A stretch of 64,000 bases of DNA from positions 806,001 to 870,000 of the forward strand of contig CBDESR010000005.1 in NCBI GenBank assembly GCA_965242615.1. The letters run 5' to 3'. The stretch is from CBDBCU01 sp965242615. GTDB lineage: Bacteria; Chloroflexota; Dehalococcoidia; Lucifugimonadales; UBA3495. The notes under the pieces are model-generated. The model was given only the letters and a program-made list of their open reading frames with translations, was not told where the DNA came from and ran no database searches. Below are positions 58,594 through 64,000 of this stretch, one piece after another; position 1 is the first letter of the stretch, and every line of letters starts with the position of its first letter. The translations under genes and the position numbers were made by a program.

Positions 58594-58690
58594 TTTAGTT
58601 TTACGGTAAGCTTAGCGTAAGAACCCGGCGTCCCGGGGTCAGGTTAACCGTGACGGGTTTTATTATGGGGGATGGTTTGGTGGTTGTCAA
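58594..58690 (-). promoter_or_regulatory. Promoter plus structured leader, copy 2
   Basis: Minus-strand TTGACA (58690-58685), 17 bp, CATAAT (58667-58662), then the same leader as at 24644-24745: CCCGGGACGCCGGG hairpin and TTACGCTAAGCTTACCGTAA. Differences between the copies include paired changes in the GGTTAACC / GGCTGACC part. Downstream is the GTTG-rich stretch instead of a transposase. Confidence 0.5.
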
Positions 58691-58717
58691 GGGGGTTTTT
58701 GGGGGGAATTTTCGGGA

Positions 58718-58905
58718 ATTAAGAATTTAGAATTAGGAATTAAGAATTGGGGGGACGGGAGTCTGCGGGTCTTGAGAGGGGGTTTAGGGCGGGCGTTTTA
58801 GATTCCTCCCTTTGGTCGGAATGACATGAGCGGCTGAGGCGGGAGTTTGGGGAGTTTTTAAGGGCGGGGGTTCTGGATTCCTGCTTTCGGGGGAAGGACG
58901 GTTAC
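58718..58905. repeat. Repeat cluster: AATTAAG array, hairpin repeat, REP-like palindrome
   Basis: An AATTAGG/AATTAAG array (58718-58752), a right-half interspersed repeat (58771-58828, GGCGTTTTAGATTCCTCCC ... CGGAATGACATG) and a REP-like palindrome (58868-58905, reverse orientation). This is the right end of the composition-switched segment. Confidence 0.7.
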
Positions 58906-58985
58906 TTTCGGGAAGGATGGGGGCCGGAGGATGGGGGGATGGCGGGGGCGGGGATGATGTCGCTGTCGCCGGTGATGAGGATGGC

Positions 58986-59312
58986 TTACGGGATGAGGCG
59001 CTTGGCGGCGAGGAGGACGAGGGCGACGCCGAGGAGGATGTCAACCGGTTTTTGCTCGAAGATGGGGCCGCCGCGCCGGGAACGGCCGATATAGGCGCGG
59101 CGGCCGCGGCGGACGGTGTAGCGGGGCAAGCGTTCGAGGGCGTTAAAGAAGCTGCGGCGTCCGGCGTAGCGGGACTGTTCCTCCTCAGCCTTGCTCTGCC
59201 GCCGTCTAACGCTCCTGGGGGGCTTGCAGGTTATCGGTGGCGCGAACCCCACATCCGAAGGCATATTGACACGCAGGTCTGGGCGACCGGTGAGGATTTC
59301 CAACCGACCCAA
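58986..59312 (-). CDS. Possible small protein, low support
   Basis: An open frame of up to 108 residues with a basic middle (RYTVRRGRRAYIGRSRRGG) and one hydrophobic C-terminal segment (VDILLGVALVLLAAKRLI). It has a natural look (amphipathic, one membrane segment) but no ribosome-binding site, no start preference and no family. It could be a phage remnant. From 59312 to 59780 nothing else is recognisable. Confidence 0.3.
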   Translation of the reverse strand: MGRLEILTGRPDLRVNMPSDVGFAPPITCKPPRSVRRRQSKAEEEQSRYAGRRSFFNALERLPRYTVRRGRRAYIGRSRRGGPIFEQKPVDILLGVALVLLAAKRLIP

Positions 59313-59783
59313 TGGATGAATTCCAAGTCCCCATCTTTCTTACAATACCCCGACCTAGCAGGGCGGCCAATTCAAGCCGTGCAATCTTGGCTTGGGCTTC
59401 TGGAACATCCCCGACCTATAATTAAAGGCGATGTTGTCAAGCCAATTGGCAATTATCTGCTTTACACAACAAGCCGGGCCGGTAGGTTGACCGGCCCGCC
59501 GGTTTCTTGTCCTGCTTTGCTGGATTTTCCCAGCGAGGAAACCGCTACAGGCCGGCTAGTTGATGTACCCGATGGAGCGAACCGCCAGCGGCACGGACGG
59601 CCCATTGACGGTTCCCGAGGCCCGCAATATGCCGTTTTCAATGACCGGGCATTCTTTCCAAGTAATGGCGTTATGTTCCTGGAAAAGATGGGCTTTATCG
59701 GGGAAGCGGGAACAAAGGGTAGCGGGCGGACGGGGAGTGTAGGGGTAGTAGGCGGGCGTAGCGGGCGTGGGCGTAGGAGGCAG

Positions 59784-60104
59784 ATGTTCCCGGATGACGC
59801 TGCCGCTGAGGAGTGGTTTATCGCTAATCGTTGGCCCGATGGCCGTCGCTGCTCCCATTGCGCCAGCTCCAACGCCGGGCGGGAAGGCAAGCATCCTCAG
59901 ATGCCCCTCCACTGCCGGGACTGCCGCAAGTTCTTTTCAGTGAAAACCGGCACGGTGATGCAGTCCTCCAAGTTGGGATATCAAAAGTGGGCTTTGGCCA
60001 TCTACCTCCTGGCCCGCCAAATCGGCGGCCATTTTCCGCAGCTGCTTTACTTCCTGCAAAGCGGCGTCCCGCTGGGCATCATTCATAACTGGCATTTCTC
60101 CTGA
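59784..60104 (+). pseudogene. IS1595-type transposase, N-terminal fragment
   Basis: ATG 59784 with GGAGG at 59776. The first 70 residues carry the zinc-ribbon domain: DDAAAEEWFIANRWPDGRRC SHC (CxxC), LHCRDCRKFFSVKTGTVMQS (CxxC) and KWALAIYLLARQIGG. After that the protein no longer resembles a transposase and stops, so the catalytic DDE part is gone. The original start signals are intact. Confidence 0.75.
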
Positions 60105-60127
60105 CCAAGCGCAACCGCTACTTCTCC

Positions 60128-60212
60128 GCCGGTTCCGTTTCGTTTTAGCAGTTTTTTAACTGTACGATATTTGCGTACATTTGGAAACTGCTAAAACAGA
60201 ACGGAACCGCCT
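60128..60212. mobile_element. MITE-like hairpin element
   Basis: Imperfect 30-bp terminal inverted repeats (GGTTCCGTTTCGTTTTAGCA at left, TGCTAAAACAGAACGGAACC at right) enclose a second inverted pair TGTACG / CGTACA. The whole 85 bp can fold as one hairpin. It lies just after the transposase fragment and may be a miniature derivative of the same insertion sequence. The link to IS1595 is inference. Confidence 0.65.
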
Positions 60213-60251
60213 GGTATTTTGCGAATTGATTCGGCGGGGGAACCAGATTGC

Positions 60252-60605
60252 CTAATCCCGCAGGATGCTCCGAATCTTGCGATAAGCAACGACACAAATA
60301 ACCACCGCTATCACTTGCCCCACCACGCCAGCCATCAAACCCCGGATGCCGAGTCCGCTGGCTACTTCTCCCAACCTACCGAACTCCGCCAACCCCCGAC
60401 TGGAGGGCCAGATGTCGTAGCCCCGAATAATCGGCAAAAACCAATCCACCGGACCAAGGTCGCTCGCCGGCCTAAAGAAACTGCCACCCATTCGATCAAT
60501 CATCCCTATAAAGAACACGCTGTACCACACCCACCCATTAGCCCACAGAAACGCCAGAGCCAACACGCCCACCAAACCCGCCATAAACCACTTAGAATCG
60601 TTCAT
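60252..60605 (-). CDS. Small membrane protein
   Basis: 117 residues, ATG 60605 behind AGGAGG. Two hydrophobic segments at the N-terminus (WFMAGLVGVLALAFLWANGW, VWYSVFFIGMI) and one at the C-terminus (GLMAGVVGQVIAVVICVVAY) flank a soluble middle. No family recognised. A promoter TTGACA-18-TAACAT is upstream. Confidence 0.65.
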   Translation of the reverse strand: MNDSKWFMAGLVGVLALAFLWANGWVWYSVFFIGMIDRMGGSFFRPASDLGPVDWFLPIIRGYDIWPSSRGLAEFGRLGEVASGLGIRGLMAGVVGQVIAVVICVVAYRKIRSILRD

Positions 60606-60745
60606 TCCCGCAAACCCTCCTAAATTTGATTGGGGGCGAGCCGCAACCCGCCCCGGATTCCCCTACGCCGGTTCCTTATGCCCGGCAACCGCTGCAATGA
60701 GCGGGCGGGCAAACTCCAGCACGCCGCCAATTTGTTCCGCCGCCT

Positions 60746-60836
60746 ATGTTAATGCTGAATCTGATTTGCTGTCAACTTTCCCCATCCCGCCCAACGTCGT
60801 CTCCCCCTTGACTCCCCCATCCTATACCGCTATCTT
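60746..60836. promoter_or_regulatory. Divergent promoters in the gap at 60.6-60.9 kb
   Basis: Minus strand TTGACA (60775-60770), 18 bp, TAACAT (60751-60746), for the membrane protein gene. Plus strand TTGACT (60808-60813), 17 bp, TATCTT (60831-60836), for the amidohydrolase gene. The rest of the gap holds nothing recognisable. Confidence 0.55.
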
Positions 60837-60881
60837 TCAACCCAACATCCTCAACTAAAACGCCACTGGAGGCTGTCCACC

Positions 60882-61841
60882 GTGCGGGCCATTGACATTC
60901 ACGCCCACCAGGAACCCCAATGCTTTCAGCGGGCCATCGCCGCCGGCCAATCTTGGCACGGCCTTACCGCCGCCAGCCCCGAAGCCGACATCGACCCGAT
61001 GGAAATGTGGACGCCGGAGCAGCGCATCGCCGATATGGACTCTTTGGGCGTGGATGTGCAGGTAGTTTCCACCAGTTCCGCCTTTTATCTGTACGACCGG
61101 GAGCCGTCCGTTACCGCCGCCATCGCCCGGGAGTGCAACGACGAAGTGCATCAGCTTACCCTCGACCATCCCGACCGCTTCCGCGGCTTCGCTACCCTGC
61201 CGATGCAGGATATTCCGGCCGCCATTGCCGAACTGGAGCGCGCCGTGCAACAGTTGGGGATGGTCGGCGCGATGATTGACGACAAGGTCAACGCCAAAAC
61301 CTATGATGACCCCGCTTTTCTCCCCTTCTGGCAAGCCGCCGAGCAGTTGGGCGCATTGCTGTTCATCCATCAGGGCGACCCCACCGTAGTGGAATCCCGC
61401 ACTGAACGCTGGCATCTGCCCAACACCGTCGGCAATCCCGTGGACCGGGCTATCACCTTCGCCGCCTTCGTCTATGGCGGCGTTCTCGACAAATGCCCCG
61501 ACTTGAAAATCTGCCTGGCGCACGGCGGCGGCTATACCTGTTTCGGCATTGGGCGGATGGATCGCGGCTGGCAAGTGCGCGCTGAAGCCCGAGCCCATAT
61601 CAGCAACCCGCCCAGCCATTACCTGCGCCGCTTCTACTACGATTGCCTCACCCACAGCGAACCGGCCCTGCGGATGTTGATTGATACGGTGGGCGTTGAC
61701 CGGGTAGTGCTAGGCACTGACTGGCCGGCCAATATGCGGATTGACTGGCCGGTCTCCTGGGTTTTGGGATTGCAAAGCCTGACCCAGGATGAAAAAGAAG
61801 CCATCCTCTGGAAAAACCTCGAGCGGTTGCTGGGCATTTAG
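60882..61841 (+). CDS. Amidohydrolase of the ACMSD-like family
   Basis: 319 residues from GTG 60882. It has the metal-binding HxH in AIDIHAHQEP, a central HQGDPT, CLAHGGGYTCFGIGRMDRGW and the catalytic aspartate region VVLGTDWPANMRIDWP, giving a TIM barrel of the aminocarboxymuconate-semialdehyde decarboxylase type. These enzymes decarboxylate or hydrolyse aromatic ring-cleavage products or related carbonyl substrates; the exact substrate is not predictable. It is monocistronic and convergent with serS. Confidence 0.88.
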   Translation: MRAIDIHAHQEPQCFQRAIAAGQSWHGLTAASPEADIDPMEMWTPEQRIADMDSLGVDVQVVSTSSAFYLYDREPSVTAAIARECNDEVHQLTLDHPDRFRGFATLPMQDIPAAIAELERAVQQLGMVGAMIDDKVNAKTYDDPAFLPFWQAAEQLGALLFIHQGDPTVVESRTERWHLPNTVGNPVDRAITFAAFVYGGVLDKCPDLKICLAHGGGYTCFGIGRMDRGWQVRAEARAHISNPPSHYLRRFYYDCLTHSEPALRMLIDTVGVDRVVLGTDWPANMRIDWPVSWVLGLQSLTQDEKEAILWKNLERLLGI

Positions 61842-61876
61842 CCACCCTTTCATCATCCCCGTCCAACTCCCAATTC

Positions 61877-63160
61877 CTAATGTCCTGCCCCCGGTATCAA
61901 GGCAAACCCGGTATAAGGCCGTAGCACTTCGGGAATTACTACCGACCCGTCCGCTTGCTGATAGTTCTCCAAAATGGCAATCAGCGCGCGGGGCAATGCC
62001 AAGCCCGACCCGTTCAAGGTGTGGGCCAGTTCCGGCCGCGCCCCGGCGGCCGGCCGGTAGCGGATGTTGGCTCGCCGCGCCTGAAAGTCGGTGCAGTTGG
62101 AGCAGGAACTGACCTCCAGCCACTCGCCGCAGCCGGCAGCCCAGACTTCAATATCGTAGGTCATTGCCGAGGGAAAGGAGATGTCCCCGGCGCACAGCTG
62201 CAACACCCGGTAGGGCAAGCCCAGCCGTTGGCACACCGTTTCGGCATCGGCGACCAGTCGCTCCAGTTCGGCGTCGGACTGCTCCGGGGCTACGAACTTA
62301 TACATTTCCACCTTGTTGAACTGATGCACCCGCTTGATGCCCCGGGTGTCCCGGCCGGCGGCCGCCTTTTCCCGCCGGAAACAGGGCGTCTGCGCTACCA
62401 AGTAGCGCGGCAGGGCATCGGCCGGCAGGATTTCGTCCCGATACATATTGGTTATTGGCACTTCGGCGGTGGGAATCAGCCACAGGTCATCCTCGGCGTC
62501 GTGATACAGGTTGTCGGCGAACTTGGGCAAGTTGCCGGAACCCTCCATAATTTCCCGCCGCACCAGGATGGGCAGCGCCAGCTCGGTATAGCCGTGTTCC
62601 CCGGTGTGCAGGTCGAGCATCCAGCTAATCAAAGCCCGCTCCAGCCGGGCCCCGTAGCCGGCCAAGGTATAGAACCGGCTGCCGGCCAGTTTGACGCCGC
62701 GCTGAAAGTCAATGATGCCCAATTCCTCGGCCAAATCCCAATGCGGCTTGACCGGAAAGTCCGGGACGACCGGCTCGCCCCATTCCCGGACGATGACATT
62801 CGCCGCGGCGGACAATCCTTCCGGGACGCCGGGCCGCGGCAAGTTGGGCAGTTCCAGCAGGATGGCGTTGACCTGCTCGCCCAGGTCTTTGCTTTCCTGC
62901 TCCAAGGCGGCGATTTCCGGACCGATGGCGCGCATTTCGGATACGGTGTCGGGCGGCGCCTCCTGCCCGGCAGCCCGCAGCTGCCCGATTTCCCGGCTGA
63001 CCGCATTGCGCCGCGCCCGCAGTTCATCGCCCCGGCTGATGGCGACCCGGCGGCGGGCGTCGAGTTCCAGCAGTTCGTCGAGGGAATCCTCCTCGCCCCG
63101 CCGGGACAGGGCGGCGCGGACGGTGTCGGGGTCGCGGCGGATTAGTTCGATGGATAGCAT
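61877..63160 (-). CDS. serS: Serine-tRNA ligase
   Basis: 427 residues. A long N-terminal coiled coil (ELDARRRVAISRGDELRARR ... ALEQESKDLGEQV) binds tRNA. Class II motifs are present: LALPILVRREIMEGSGNLPK (motif 1 region), CFRREKAAAGRDTRGIKRVH (motif 2) and LNGSGLALPRALIAILENYQ (motif 3). Start ATG 63160. It lies 27 bp after the methyltransferase-nuclease fusion gene, so it is probably co-transcribed with it. Confidence 0.97.
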   Translation of the reverse strand: MLSIELIRRDPDTVRAALSRRGEEDSLDELLELDARRRVAISRGDELRARRNAVSREIGQLRAAGQEAPPDTVSEMRAIGPEIAALEQESKDLGEQVNAILLELPNLPRPGVPEGLSAAANVIVREWGEPVVPDFPVKPHWDLAEELGIIDFQRGVKLAGSRFYTLAGYGARLERALISWMLDLHTGEHGYTELALPILVRREIMEGSGNLPKFADNLYHDAEDDLWLIPTAEVPITNMYRDEILPADALPRYLVAQTPCFRREKAAAGRDTRGIKRVHQFNKVEMYKFVAPEQSDAELERLVADAETVCQRLGLPYRVLQLCAGDISFPSAMTYDIEVWAAGCGEWLEVSSCSNCTDFQARRANIRYRPAAGARPELAHTLNGSGLALPRALIAILENYQQADGSVVIPEVLRPYTGFALIPGAGH

Positions 63161-63187
63161 CGGATTTAACCTTGCCTAACTCTGGGA

Positions 63188-64000
63188 TTAAGATACCGCG
63201 CGATAGGCGGCTTCCATATCTGCCATATAGCCCGGTTCGCCTTGCGGCCGGCGGGTACGATTAGTGGCGGGCCGCTCGGCCGGGCGCGGCGGCAGGTCAA
63301 AACCCTGCCCGGTCAACAGCTGCGCGATGGTGCGGATTTGGATTTTGGGAAAGTCCCGCTGCCACAATTCCGAAGTATAAAACCCGGCGGCTAACGCTTC
63401 CCGTGTCATGGGCCGGGTCGGCGCCGCCAGGGTGATGAACAAGCCCATGGCCGCCTTTTCCCGTTCCACTACGCCGGCTAACTCCCGGACTTGGGCCACG
63501 GCCACGCTCCCGCCCTTGACTTGAATAACTATCTTGCGGGCCGCTTGGCGGGGGCCGTCGAGGAAGTAAATCAGCCCGTCAATGCCCCCGTCAGCGCCGC
63601 GCCGCCGTTCATTATTCCGCGGCTGCGCCCCCAGCAGGGACACCGCCCAATACTGGAACTGGAAGGGGTCTTGCGCCCACAAAGCCCGCGCGCCGCCAGT
63701 ATCCTGAGGTTCGCCAATGATGGCGTAGTCGGTCAGCGGCTCCAAGTCGAAATCGTCTTTCAACCGGTTTTTCAGCAAGGCAACGGCCAGATGGGTGAGG
63801 TCTATGCCAATCCACTGCCGGCCCAACTTTTGCGCTGCCGCTACCGCCGTACCGCAGCCGCAAAAGGGATCCAGCACCACATCGCCCGGATTGCTGCTGG
63901 TGTTGATTATCCGTTCCAGCAGTCCCACCGGCTTTTGCGTGGGATAGCCCAGCTTTTCCGCCGCGCTTTCCAGATACTTCACATCCTCGTCAATGCACTC
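63188..64000 (-). CDS. DNA methyltransferase-Mrr nuclease fusion, second copy (N-terminus outside window)
   Basis: The frame runs off the right edge; 270 residues are visible. They begin near the AdoMet motif VVLDPFCGCGTAVAAAQKL and continue into the restriction-nuclease-like domain (GADGGIDGLIYFL, IVIQVKGGSVAVAQV, REKAAMGLFITLAAPTRPM). It matches the C-terminal half of the 16200-17741 protein over the whole length, including the GRxWIGID stretch. The N-terminal catalytic motif is outside the window. Placed upstream of serS. Confidence 0.85.
   Translation of the reverse strand, partial: ECIDEDVKYLESAAEKLGYPTQKPVGLLERIINTSSNPGDVVLDPFCGCGTAVAAAQKLGRQWIGIDLTHLAVALLKNRLKDDFDLEPLTDYAIIGEPQDTGGARALWAQDPFQFQYWAVSLLGAQPRNNERRRGADGGIDGLIYFLDGPRQAARKIVIQVKGGSVAVAQVRELAGVVEREKAAMGLFITLAAPTRPMTREALAAGFYTSELWQRDFPKIQIRTIAQLLTGQGFDLPPRPAERPATNRTRRPQGEPGYMADMEAAYRAVS

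Noticed and set aside
58160..58690. RNase P RNA, tmRNA, SRP RNA or a known riboswitch
   Set aside because: The conserved cores of these RNAs were looked for by eye on both strands and not found.

Overview
The window is a high-GC bacterial chromosome segment. It has clear Shine-Dalgarno sequences and many sigma70-type promoters (TTGACA/TATAAT, 16-18 bp spacing). I saw no rRNA, tRNA or CRISPR array. The gene set (Ino1, PimA-like and PI-synthase-like lipid genes, DUF1501/DUF1800 pair, Rho, PyrG, RibH, IspH, SerS, many restriction-modification and HEPN genes) suggests a Chloroflexota member. That taxonomic guess is inference; no marker gene for it is present.

Layout. 0-8.1 kb: an NHL/DUF1501/DUF1800 operon, a small HEPN pair, and a cluster for inositol phospholipids and their mannosylation (ino1, GT4, CDP-alcohol phosphatidyltransferase) followed by ribH. 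8.2-11 kb: a response regulator, histidine kinase and lipoprotein operon. 11-13.7 kb: three tandem copies, plus a decayed fourth, of a two-gene toxin/antitoxin-like module. 13.8-19.6 kb: a housekeeping operon (pyrG, a fused methyltransferase-nuclease, transaldolase-like, rho). 19.7-21.4 kb: three tandem PaREP1/HEPN-like genes. 21.4-23.6 kb: a flippase-like membrane protein and ispH. 23.6-24.8 kb: repeats and a broken transposase.

24.8-46 kb: three paralogous secreted proteins (24.9, 35.4 and 44.9 kb) with a shared N-terminus and unrelated middle and C-terminal parts. Each is driven from a promoter whose -35 box sits in the loop of a long palindrome. Between them lie a double-domain substrate-binding lipoprotein, a radical SAM/HhH protein, an OLD-like ATPase plus TOPRIM pair, a second DUF1501 gene, an MFS exporter and a Type III-like restriction system (res/mod). 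46.4-52.5 kb: xanthine-dehydrogenase-type FAD and molybdenum subunits separated by a Type II restriction system and two HEPN-like genes. 52.6-58.1 kb: a DUF4268 protein, higBA, and a phage fragment (portal, terminase, zinc ribbon). 58.1-60.2 kb: gene-poor, with a GTTG-rich structured stretch, repeats, an IS1595-type fragment and a MITE-like hairpin. 60.2-64 kb: a small membrane protein, an amidohydrolase, serS, and a second methyltransferase-nuclease fusion cut by the window edge.

Two large-scale signals cross the gene list. From about 24 kb to about 59 kb the plus strand is mostly G-rich, whereas left of it the plus strand is strongly C-rich whatever the gene orientation. The orientation of both interspersed repeat families flips at the same point. 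This fits an inversion of about 35 kb between inverted repeat copies near 23.7 and 58.8 kb. The window is also dense in conflict genes: two fused methyltransferase-nuclease genes, one Type III and one Type II system, an OLD/PARIS-like pair, HigBA, several HEPN genes and the BECR-like modules.
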